Assembly: GCA_020634895.1 (NCBI GenBank)
Contig: JACKAV010000004.1
Span: forward strand, 186,001-250,000
DNA: 64,000 nt
Source: Anaerolineales bacterium
GTDB lineage: Bacteria > Chloroflexota > Anaerolineae > Anaerolineales > Villigracilaceae
Direction of reading: 5' to 3'
Under the pieces are notes generated by a model, which was not told where the DNA came from, did no database searches, and was given only the letters and a program-made list of their open reading frames with translations. A program made the position numbers and the translations under genes. Positions 57,744-64,000 of the stretch are shown here, one piece after another; position 1 is the stretch's first letter, and the number at the start of each line of letters is the position of its first letter.

Positions 57744-58588
57744 TAGATCGTGTCCGCGAAGGTCTTTTCCATGCTACGGAAATAGAAGAGACCGGAGATG
57801 AAGATCAAAACTGAAATGGCAACCGAAACCCAGAGCGCAATGTCCGGTCCGCTGCCTGTTCCAAGCAATGCCCAACGGAAGCCGTTAACCACACCCGCCA
57901 TTGGATTGAGGGAATAGACAACCTGCCATTTTTCCGAGATCACAGAGGCGGAATAAGCCACGGGTGTGGCAAACAGCCAAAACTGAGTCAGAAACGGGAG
58001 GGCTTGGTTCACATCCCGATATTGGACGTTGATCGCTGAAAGCCAGAGGGCAACTCCGAGTGCGGTCACAATTGCGAGCAGGAGGAAGAGTGGAAGCGTC
58101 CAAATTAAATTCCAGGCAGGTGTTACTTGATAATAGAACATCAAGAATACCAGGATGACAAAGGCGATCGCAAAATCCACCAAACCTGAAAAGACCGCAG
58201 ACATCGGCAGGATGAGGCGCGGGAAGTAGATCTTCGTCACCATGTTATTATGCGCCACGAGCGAGCGGCTGCCCTGATTCAAGGCGGTGACGAACAGCCC
58301 CCACGGCAAAAGCGCGGCGAAAGAAAACACGGGATAGGGAATGCCTTCGGTGGGGAGTTTCGCCACTTTGCCAAAAAGGAAGGTAAAGACCAGCATGGTC
58401 ATCACCGGCTGGATCACCGCCCAAGCCATGCCCAGCAGGGTCTGTTTGTATTTCACTTTTACATCGCGCCAGACCATGAAGAAAACCAACTCGCGGTACA
58501 CCCACAGGTCGCGGAGGTTGAGCGCCGCAAGTCCTTTGGACGGCTTGATATAAACAGTATGAGGTTCGTGTTTGACTAATTCAGACAT
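57743..58588 (-). CDS. ABC polysaccharide exporter, permease subunit (Wzm-like)
   Basis: 281 residues with six helices. VYRELVFFMVWRDVKVKYKQTLLGMAWAVIQPV is the amphipathic N-terminus of ABC-2 O-antigen/teichoic acid permeases; SALLPWGLF and SLNPMAGVVNGFRWALLG are conserved later blocks. It forms the channel that moves the undecaprenyl-linked polymer across the membrane with the adjacent ATPase. No Wzx/Wzy pair is seen in the window, so this is the likely export route. Confidence 0.93.
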   Translation of the reverse strand: MSELVKHEPHTVYIKPSKGLAALNLRDLWVYRELVFFMVWRDVKVKYKQTLLGMAWAVIQPVMTMLVFTFLFGKVAKLPTEGIPYPVFSFAALLPWGLFVTALNQGSRSLVAHNNMVTKIYFPRLILPMSAVFSGLVDFAIAFVILVFLMFYYQVTPAWNLIWTLPLFLLLAIVTALGVALWLSAINVQYRDVNQALPFLTQFWLFATPVAYSASVISEKWQVVYSLNPMAGVVNGFRWALLGTGSGPDIALWVSVAISVLIFISGLFYFRSMEKTFADTI

Positions 58589-58617
58589 AAGTTAAGTAGA
58601 TAAATAGAGACTGAAGC

Positions 58618-59658
58618 CTAGCGGACCTTTTGCTCTCGCGCCTCTATCTGTTCCTTGTTTGCGTTGAACCACTCGATGGTGCGCTTCATGCCTTCTTCGA
58701 ACGGGACCTGCGCACTCCAGCCGAAGAGTTCCTTTGCGCGGGAGACGTCCAATCCGCGGCGCGGCTGACCATTGGGTTTGTCCGTCTGCCAGACAATCTT
58801 GCCTTCAAAGCCAGTCAGTCTGGCGATCATTTCGGTGAGGTCTTTGATGGAAATCTCATAGCCCGAGCCGAGGTTGACGGGCAGGTCGCCGTTGTAATTT
58901 TCAGCGGCAGAGACGATACCGTCGGCGGCATCTTCCACATACAGGAATTCGCGCGTGGGAGAACCGTCGCCCCAGGCGGGCAGTTCCTTGTCACCGTTTT
59001 CCTTGGCTGCAATTGCCTTGCGGATCAAGGCGGGAATCACATGCGAGGTCTCCAAATTGAAGTTATCGCGCGGACCATACAGATTCACCGGCAAAAGAAA
59101 AATGGAATTGAAGTCGTACTGTTGACGATACGCCTGTGCCTGCACGAGCATCATCTTCTTGGCGAGACCGTAAGGCGCATTTGTCTCTTCGGGATAACCG
59201 ATCCACAGGTCATCTTCCTTGAACGGGACCGGCGTGAACTTGGGGTAGGCGCAAACGGTTCCAATGGCAACGAACTTGCCAATGCCGTTCTTGTACGCTT
59301 GATGCATGAGTTCCACACCCATCATCAGATTGTCGTAGAAGAATTCGGCGGGATGTTCACGGTTCGCACCGATACCGCCGACGTTGGCGGCAAGATGAAT
59401 GATGACCACATTCTTCGGGTCAACGCCTTTCAATGTATCCGCATAAAGGCGTTTGATATCGTTGGGGTCAACGAGGTTGTAATTCTCGATGCGGGGAATG
59501 AAGATATCGGTCGCTCCGCGCTGTTTCAATTTCTCGGTAACAAAAGAGCCGAGAAAACCAGCTCCACCCGTAACGATCACTTTTTTGTTTTGCCAAAAGG
59601 GTTGAAGGCTTAAGGTTGAATGTTCAAGGTTGTTATTCGACACTGTATTCTGCTCCAT
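58618..59658 (-). CDS. NAD-dependent epimerase, GDP-L-fucose synthase-like
   Basis: 346 residues from the ATG at 59658. A GTG at 59643 with GGAG 9 bases upstream is a strong alternative. IVTGGAGFLGSFV is the Rossmann loop, GTVCAYP the Ser/Cys site, and YGLAKKM the YxxxK. HLAANVGGIGANREHPAEFFYDN matches the GDP-4-keto-6-deoxymannose epimerase/reductase family. The first ~20 residues come from a repeat and the 4HB frame rather than the enzyme family, so the native start was probably lost when the cassette arrived. Its role is in nucleotide-sugar synthesis. Confidence 0.85.
   Translation of the reverse strand: MEQNTVSNNNLEHSTLSLQPFWQNKKVIVTGGAGFLGSFVTEKLKQRGATDIFIPRIENYNLVDPNDIKRLYADTLKGVDPKNVVIIHLAANVGGIGANREHPAEFFYDNLMMGVELMHQAYKNGIGKFVAIGTVCAYPKFTPVPFKEDDLWIGYPEETNAPYGLAKKMMLVQAQAYRQQYDFNSIFLLPVNLYGPRDNFNLETSHVIPALIRKAIAAKENGDKELPAWGDGSPTREFLYVEDAADGIVSAAENYNGDLPVNLGSGYEISIKDLTEMIARLTGFEGKIVWQTDKPNGQPRRGLDVSRAKELFGWSAQVPFEEGMKRTIEWFNANKEQIEAREQKVR
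59600..59632. repeat. Left arm of four-helix-bundle cassette 2
   Basis: GGTTGAAGGCTTAAGGTTG then AATGTTCAAGGTTG. It pairs with 60053-60078 in inverted orientation (about 16 of 19 bases) and encodes the N-terminal NLEHSTLSLQPF of the epimerase. Confidence 0.75.
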
Positions 59659-60052
59659 CTTCCCGCATTCTACGGGCATTAGGTTGATTTTCCAAATATT
59701 GAATAAAGCGAGCAAGTTGTTTACTACATATTTCTGAAAGAGAGAACATTTCAGAAAAACTTTCCTCAGAGATATAACCCTGATCTTTTGCAATATAAAG
59801 CTGGGCACGTAATTCGCCGGCTGAGCCTTTTGCGTGTCCAAGGTATTTAATGAACATGGCTTGCGTCTGACTCTCAAATCCTTCCGCAATATTAGACATG
59901 ATCGAAACAGAAGCACGCCGCATTTGGTCACGCAAGCCAAAATCACGCGAGAAAGAGCCGTCTGCGGAATATTTATAAATCAGGTTTGTCAAATCCTTTG
60001 CTCTTTGCCAAACTTCCAAATCCTCGAAGCGTTTTGCCGTCGTCATAACCAT
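59633..60052 (-). CDS. Four-helix-bundle protein (S23/IVS family), copy 2
   Basis: 139 residues from the ATG at 60052; the second ATG at 60046 has better spacing from GAAGG. KRFEDLEVWQRAKDLTNLIYK, FGLRDQMRRASVSIMSNIAEGF and SAGELRAQLYIAKDQGYI give the same four helices as copy 1 at 46065. The last 26 bp overlap the start of the epimerase. Inverted repeats flank it. Related proteins bind RNA or a reverse transcriptase (Avd), but none is seen nearby. Confidence 0.92.
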   Translation of the reverse strand: MVMTTAKRFEDLEVWQRAKDLTNLIYKYSADGSFSRDFGLRDQMRRASVSIMSNIAEGFESQTQAMFIKYLGHAKGSAGELRAQLYIAKDQGYISEESFSEMFSLSEICSKQLARFIQYLENQPNARRMREDGAEYSVE

Positions 60053-60078
60053 TAACCTTCAACTTGCAACCTGTACCC
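60053..60078. repeat. Right arm of four-helix-bundle cassette 2
   Basis: On the minus strand GGGTACAGGTTGCAAGTTG then AAGGTTA, which also provides the GAAGG ribosome-binding site of the 4HB gene. It starts 5 bp after the upstream epimerase stop. Confidence 0.75.
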
Positions 60079-60083
60079 TTAAA

Positions 60084-61097
60084 CTACTGCACAATGAACT
60101 GCGCATTTCTGTATCGATCATCTGTCGGGTCTTTGATCAACCCGGATTTCAAGGCGAATAAAACTTCGCGCACACCGTTATCGACATCCAATGTCGTTTC
60201 GAAACCGAGTACGCGCTTGATCTTTTCGAATGAAACAGTGATATCGCGCATATCGCCACCAAAGGTGAGGTCCTTGTATTCGACCACGGTCTCAGGCATG
60301 CGCTTGAGGATGAAATTCACGATATCGTTCTTGGAATAATTGCCTTTTTCTGTGCCGAGGTTAAAGACCTCGCCGCGGACCTTGCTCTGCTCCGCCTCCA
60401 ACCCCATGATGACGCCGCGCACCACATCGCGGATATGCACGAACGAACGCGAATATCCACGCTGGTAGATGATGAGATGCCGTTTGGTGAAAGCTTCGAG
60501 CACGAATTGATTGACGATCAAATCAAAGCGGGTGCGGGGGGAAATTCCATACAGGGTAGCAAAACGGAAGAGCAAAGGCGCGCACGACGCGTCCTTTTGG
60601 GTGAGCAAAAATTCCTCAGCTGCAATCTTGGTCTCGGCGTAAAGCGACTGCGGATTGAGCGGTGTTGCCTCCGTTACAGGTTTGCCGTCTTCCGACAAAC
60701 CGTAATTGCTGTATGTGGATGCGAACACGAATCGGTCCACGCCCAGGTCTGCGGACTGGTCGAAGACCGTTTTCGTCGCCTCGACGTTGTACTTCCACGC
60801 GACCTGCTTCCCGACAGCCTGACACGCCGGAAAGCCGACGATTCCCGCAAGGTGGACAATGGCATGCGGAGTCTGCCAATTCTTTTTGGCGGCAGCATCA
60901 CGGATGACGCGTGGCTCGGTCACATCCGCTTTGAAAAAGTGGAAATTGGGATGACTCAAAAAGGGAAGGATGCTCTCGCCGCCGAAGAGCAAAGAGTCAA
61001 CGAGTGTGACCCGGTAATTTTGCCGAAGCAGTTCCGAGGTCAGGAGTGAGCCGATGTATCCCGCTCCACCCGTGATCAGGATGTGGCGCTTGGTCAT
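60084..61097 (-). CDS. Extended SDR nucleotide-sugar epimerase/dehydratase
   Basis: 337 residues. LITGGAGYIGSLLTSELL at 6-23, HLAGIVGFPACQA, STYSNYG and YAETKIAAEEF (YxxxK) are extended-SDR blocks. SFVHIRDVVRGVI and FNLGTEKGNYSKNDI match sugar epimerases. It begins inside the end of the regulator gene (ATGA overlap at 61094-61097), so it is translated from the same message. Sugar substrate unknown. Confidence 0.9.
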   Translation of the reverse strand: MTKRHILITGGAGYIGSLLTSELLRQNYRVTLVDSLLFGGESILPFLSHPNFHFFKADVTEPRVIRDAAAKKNWQTPHAIVHLAGIVGFPACQAVGKQVAWKYNVEATKTVFDQSADLGVDRFVFASTYSNYGLSEDGKPVTEATPLNPQSLYAETKIAAEEFLLTQKDASCAPLLFRFATLYGISPRTRFDLIVNQFVLEAFTKRHLIIYQRGYSRSFVHIRDVVRGVIMGLEAEQSKVRGEVFNLGTEKGNYSKNDIVNFILKRMPETVVEYKDLTFGGDMRDITVSFEKIKRVLGFETTLDVDNGVREVLFALKSGLIKDPTDDRYRNAQFIVQ

Positions 61098-61570
61098 TCC
61101 AAACCTTCCAGTCGGATCTTGTATCCATCCAAAACCAGCGCAGGCGCCGATTTATCGTTCACCACCGTAACGCCCTGCTCGATGCAGGTCAACTTGCAGA
61201 TATCCGCCACATCACCTGAGCCGACAATGCGGACGCGGTCATAACCGGCGTTTTTCACTTTAGTCAGATGATCCTTTACGCGCTGACGGGTGCGGCGATA
61301 GACCGAAAAGGAACGCTCTACATAATCCACGGCGAGACGGGCGCGCAGGGCAATGCCTTCGGGCGTGATGATATAACGCAGTTTCTTCCGCTCGGCACGC
61401 GAGACCTTGACCGCGCCTTTTGCAATCAGGCGCTTTAAATGCCAATTGACCGTGCCAACCGCCACGCCCAGTTGCGTGGCGAGCGTGGATTGGTTCACAT
61501 CGGGATCGTTCTCTATTTGTTCCAGAAGGGTGAGCTCCCGGATTTCTTCATTTGTAGATTCAACACTCAT
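61094..61570 (-). CDS. Winged-helix regulator of the glycan operon
   Basis: 158 residues. DPDVNQSTLATQLGVAVGTVNWHLKRLIAKGAVKV is a MarR/ArsR-like winged helix, followed by the wing (KLRYIITPEGI) and a helix. The C-terminal 60 residues (GYDRVRIVGSGDVADICKLTC...) look like a small alpha/beta ligand-sensing domain. It resembles EPS-associated MarR-type regulators. First gene of the long minus-strand unit. A 17-bp palindrome in its promoter, repeated at the PAPS promoter, is its likely target. Confidence 0.85.
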   Translation of the reverse strand: MSVESTNEEIRELTLLEQIENDPDVNQSTLATQLGVAVGTVNWHLKRLIAKGAVKVSRAERKKLRYIITPEGIALRARLAVDYVERSFSVYRRTRQRVKDHLTKVKNAGYDRVRIVGSGDVADICKLTCIEQGVTVVNDKSAPALVLDGYKIRLEGLE

Positions 61571-61573
61571 GCT

Positions 61574-61606
61574 TTATAATTCCAAAATTCAGTCACTGAA
61601 TTATAA
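61574..61606. promoter_or_regulatory. Divergent promoter region with a 17-bp palindrome
   Basis: AATTCAGT-c-ACTGAATT at 61586-61602 is perfectly palindromic and lies within wider arms TTATAATTC/GAATTATAA (61574-61582 and 61598-61606). TATAAT occurs on the plus strand at 61575-61580, with TTGTAG 17 bases before it, and on the minus strand at 61605-61600. A repressor here would block both directions. Confidence 0.7.
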
Positions 61607-61636
61607 CTCACTTTTCTGAGAGATACGAATCGTTAC

Positions 61637-63070
61637 ATGAACCATATTCTTCTTTTTGATGAAGCCGGCAAAAAATATCAGCAGACCCGCATGGAACATT
61701 GGGACAAGGTCGCCAAAAAGCGCGATACCTGGCGGGGCATGGGAGGCTGGTATCACAAACGACTAACCGAGGTTTATAAATTCCTCGTCAACCCCAACCA
61801 ACGCGTTCTTGAGATCGGGTGCGGTTTGGGCAATTTGATCGCCGCCCTTCAGCCATCTCACGGTGTCGGCGTGGATTTTTCCGCAGAAATGACCGCGCGC
61901 GCAAAACAACTCCACCCGGAGATCGAATTTCATAATCTCGATGCTCACGATCTCTCCAGCCTCGAGGGCACGTTCGATGTCATTATTCTTTCAGATACCA
62001 TCAACGATCTTTGGGATGTTCAACGGACGCTTGAGCAGATCAAAAATTTCTGCACTCCCCACACACGCATCATTCTGAATTTTTACAGTCATCTTTGGCA
62101 ATTTCCGCTTGCTCTCGCGCAAGGTCTTAACCTCGCCTCCCCCATGCTCGACCAAAATTGGCTCACCCCTGAGGATGTCGGCAATCTCCTCCAACTTGCC
62201 GGATATGAAACTATTCGCAGCACAAGTGAAGTTCTGTTCCCACTTCCGCTTGGCGGGTTTGCCAATCGCTTTCTTGTGCGCTTCTGGCCCTTCCGCGAAT
62301 TTGCACTTGCCAACTTCATCATCGCCCGCCCCGCTCCGCACCCCGTGAAAGAACCCAGCGTTTCTGTGGTTGTAGCGGCTCGCAACGAAGAAGGTAACAT
62401 AAAGAATATCTTCGAACGCGTTCCGCAGATGGGATCGAAAACCGAGCTTATCTTTGTGGAGGGACATTCCCGCGACAAAACCTACGAGACCATCGAAAAG
62501 GAAATGGCGCTTCACCCCGGGACCTCGAGCCTGCTCTTCCGACAACCGGGCATTGGCAAAGCTGACGCCATCCGCCTCGGCTTCGAGAAAGCATCCGGCG
62601 ACATCCTCATGATCCTCGACGCCGACCTGACCGTCCCGCCGGAAGATCTGCCGCGTTTCTACGAAGCCATCGCCTCCGGCAAAGGTGAATTCATCAACGG
62701 CGTGCGCCTTGTCTACCCAATGGAAAAGGAAGCCATGCGGACTCTCAACTTCCTTGGGAATAAATTCTTCAGTATGGCTTTCTCGTGGATGCTGGGTCAG
62801 CCCGTCAAGGACACGCTATGCGGCACCAAGGTCATGTGGCGTAAAGACTACGAAGAGATTGCAGCCAACCGCTCCTATTTCGGAGATTTCGATCCCTTTG
62901 GCGATTTCGATCTCATCTTCGGCGCAGCCAAACTCAACCGCAAGATCGTAGACCTGCCCATCCGCTACCGCGAACGCGTCTATGGCACAACCAATATCTC
63001 CCGCTGGAAACACGGCATTCTTCTATTCCGAATGGTTGGTTTTGCAGCAAGAAGAATTAGATTCGTTTAG
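61637..63070 (+). CDS. Methyltransferase-GT2 fusion protein
   Basis: 477 residues. Domain 1 (about 20-230): VLEIGCGLGNL at 57-67 and GVDFSAEMTARAKQL, a SAM methyltransferase. Domain 2 (about 240-477): VSVVVAARNEEGNI, GHSRDKTYETI, DADLT with D328/D330, and the DPM1-like CGTKVMWRKDY. It lacks the membrane helices of many DPM-like proteins. It may methylate and transfer, or make a lipid-linked sugar. Divergent from the regulator with a shared operator. Confidence 0.88.
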   Translation: MNHILLFDEAGKKYQQTRMEHWDKVAKKRDTWRGMGGWYHKRLTEVYKFLVNPNQRVLEIGCGLGNLIAALQPSHGVGVDFSAEMTARAKQLHPEIEFHNLDAHDLSSLEGTFDVIILSDTINDLWDVQRTLEQIKNFCTPHTRIILNFYSHLWQFPLALAQGLNLASPMLDQNWLTPEDVGNLLQLAGYETIRSTSEVLFPLPLGGFANRFLVRFWPFREFALANFIIARPAPHPVKEPSVSVVVAARNEEGNIKNIFERVPQMGSKTELIFVEGHSRDKTYETIEKEMALHPGTSSLLFRQPGIGKADAIRLGFEKASGDILMILDADLTVPPEDLPRFYEAIASGKGEFINGVRLVYPMEKEAMRTLNFLGNKFFSMAFSWMLGQPVKDTLCGTKVMWRKDYEEIAANRSYFGDFDPFGDFDLIFGAAKLNRKIVDLPIRYRERVYGTTNISRWKHGILLFRMVGFAARRIRFV

Positions 63071-63092
63071 ATGACATCGAAAGGCGCACAAC

Positions 63093-63740
63093 ATGACAAC
63101 TCCCACGCTAAAACTTCTTCATGCGGACCAATATAAAGGTGTCAATGACCTTGACCCCATCAAATATTATTACTGGCCAATTTTCGGAAAGATGTACCGT
63201 CAAAGAGTCGAAATGGCATTGGGTGAATGCTCAAGTGGAGAACGCATACTCGAGGTTGGTTTTGGAACCGGGCTCACCTTCCCAAATCTGCATGATAACT
63301 ATAAGGAAATCCACGGCATTGATCTGACCGCAGATATCAATGCAGTCAAGTCGGTGTTCGAGCCCATGGGAATTCCGCTCTTCCTGCAAAAGGGTGATGT
63401 GCTGCATATGCCTTATTATGAGGATAATTCCTTCGACACGGTATTGATGGTCAGCATTCTTGAACACCTTAAGCCGTGGGAATTGGAGAAGGCATTCAAA
63501 GAGGTAAAACGCATTCTTAAACCCGGCGGTCAAATGGTTTACGGTACGCCGGTCGAGAAACCATTCATGGTATTCATGTTCCGCATGCTCGGACATAATA
63601 TCCGCGACGAGCACTTCTCTACCGAAAAAGAGATAGCAGATGCCGCATATAAGATATTCTCAAAAGGGAAGGTTCTGGAAATGAAGAGCATACCGCCCAT
63701 TGCCGGAACCGTTTACACAGTGGGCAATTTTATAAAATAA
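63093..63740 (+). CDS. Class I SAM-dependent methyltransferase
   Basis: 215 residues. ILEVGFGTGLTFP is motif I, HGIDLTADI motif II, and MVSILEHLKPWELEKAFKEVKRILKPGG the Methyltransf_11 motif IV-VI region. 22 bp after the fusion gene, so co-transcribed. Possible substrate: lipid or sugar of the same pathway. Confidence 0.9.
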   Translation: MTTPTLKLLHADQYKGVNDLDPIKYYYWPIFGKMYRQRVEMALGECSSGERILEVGFGTGLTFPNLHDNYKEIHGIDLTADINAVKSVFEPMGIPLFLQKGDVLHMPYYEDNSFDTVLMVSILEHLKPWELEKAFKEVKRILKPGGQMVYGTPVEKPFMVFMFRMLGHNIRDEHFSTEKEIADAAYKIFSKGKVLEMKSIPPIAGTVYTVGNFIK

Positions 63741-63741
63741 C

Positions 63742-63769
63742 AAAAGGCTGTCGCAACCGACAGCCTTTT
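63742..63769. terminator. Strong bidirectional intrinsic terminator
   Basis: AAAAGGCTGTCG-caac-CGACAGCCTTTT, a perfect 12-bp stem with A- and T-runs on both sides, between the stops of convergent genes. Confidence 0.9.
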
Positions 63770-63771
63770 GT

Positions 63772-64000
63772 TTATCTGACCCGCTCAAAAAGTAGTACAT
63801 CCGGGTTGACAGCAGATATCGACACACGCGGCAAATAAGGCGGGAGTTCATAGGAAAACTTTTTTACAATCTGAAAAGTCTCTACGTCTCCAGCGATCAA
63901 ACGTTTGAAAAAATCGCACTCAACAGGATTCGTTTCACATACCGTATCGACATAAAAACGATCGTAGGTGTAACTGTCGATCACAAAATAATCAGTATCA
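63772..64000 (-). CDS. C-terminal part of a protein that runs off the window
   Basis: The frame is open to the right edge (…DTDYFVIDSYTYDRFYVD…), so the GTG at 63984 is not a true start. The seen part, about 75 residues, ends VNPDVLLFERVR and resembles the soluble tail of GT-C membrane proteins (DYFVIDSYTYDRF, EL..YLPR). Family call is tentative. Confidence 0.6.
   Translation of the reverse strand, partial: DTDYFVIDSYTYDRFYVDTVCETNPVECDFFKRLIAGDVETFQIVKKFSYELPPYLPRVSISAVNPDVLLFERVR

Noticed and set aside
58630..59613. 327-codon plus-strand frame opposite the epimerase gene
   Set aside because: Shadow of the GDP-fucose synthase-like gene; no known motif.
58618..59946. Long 442-residue form of the epimerase
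   Set aside because: The first ~96 residues are the 4HB gene read in another frame plus translated repeat, and have no epimerase-family features.
46065..60052. Possible diversity-generating retroelement, because the 4HB proteins resemble Avd
   Set aside because: No reverse transcriptase and no template/variable repeat pair with adenine-specific differences was seen in the window.
15020..60085. CRISPR array
   Set aside because: The repeats are dispersed, palindromic and of several families. No regular repeat-spacer pattern and no cas genes are present.
1..64000. Insertion sequence, prophage, tRNA or rRNA genes
   Set aside because: I found no transposase, integrase, phage structural gene, tRNA-like cloverleaf or rRNA segment. 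The small hairpins look non-autonomous.

Overview
The window looks like a chromosomal segment from an Anaerolineae-type Chloroflexota bacterium. That placement rests on content and style: many large GT-C membrane proteins in paralogous pairs, a lipoprotein with a Thr/Pro-rich linker, and spacers full of hairpin-forming repeats. It is an inference. No rRNA, tRNA or other taxonomic marker is present.

Almost all of the window is one surface-glycan locus read on the minus strand. From the right, a winged-helix regulator (61.6 kb) starts a long unit holding sugar-nucleotide epimerases, a Wzm/Wzt-type ABC polysaccharide exporter (56.4-58.6 kb), methyltransferases, GT-C and GT-B glycosyltransferases, a PseB-like UDP-GlcNAc 4,6-dehydratase, an RmlD-like reductase, a NeuB with SAF domain, an AAC(3)-like acetyltransferase, an M28-like DUF4910 protein, an SpsF-like cytidylyltransferase and further glycosyltransferases. 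A second unit starts at a bifunctional ATP sulfurylase/APS kinase (32.9-34.7 kb) and continues through a GT-C protein, an SDR, a CMP-sugar synthetase/HAD phosphatase fusion, a SAF-less NeuB, a sulfotransferase, an orphan fused DppB/DppC-like permease and a GT-B protein. Left of 22 kb lie more glycosyltransferases, an acylneuraminate cytidylyltransferase, a GNAT protein, a hydroxyacid dehydrogenase and SDRs. Plus-strand islands are a predicted zinc peptidase with a small partner (5.6-7.1 kb), an ICMT-like methyltransferase divergent from a TetR regulator (20.6 kb), an acyltransferase (22.1 kb), and a methyltransferase-GT2 fusion followed by a methyltransferase (61.6-63.7 kb).

Together the genes point to a cell-surface polymer or glycoprotein glycan that carries nonulosonic (sialic-like) acids and sulfate: two NeuB synthases, two or three cytidylyltransferases, PAPS synthesis with four sulfotransferases, and an ABC-type exporter. 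The amination and UDP-hydrolysing epimerase steps of the nonulosonate pathway are not encoded here.

The most unusual signals lie outside the glycan enzymes. (1) Three small genes unrelated to glycans (two four-helix-bundle S23/IVS-type proteins and one GxxExxY protein) each sit between inverted copies of a short intergenic repeat. The same repeat families also occur as empty hairpins. (2) Related repeats lie in frame inside at least five glycan genes. (3) Nine DnaA-box-like 9-mers, all in one orientation and close to helical phasing, span 48725-48979. (4) Two nearly identical palindromes mark the regulator's own promoter region and the PAPS-synthesis promoter, suggesting one regulator controls both.
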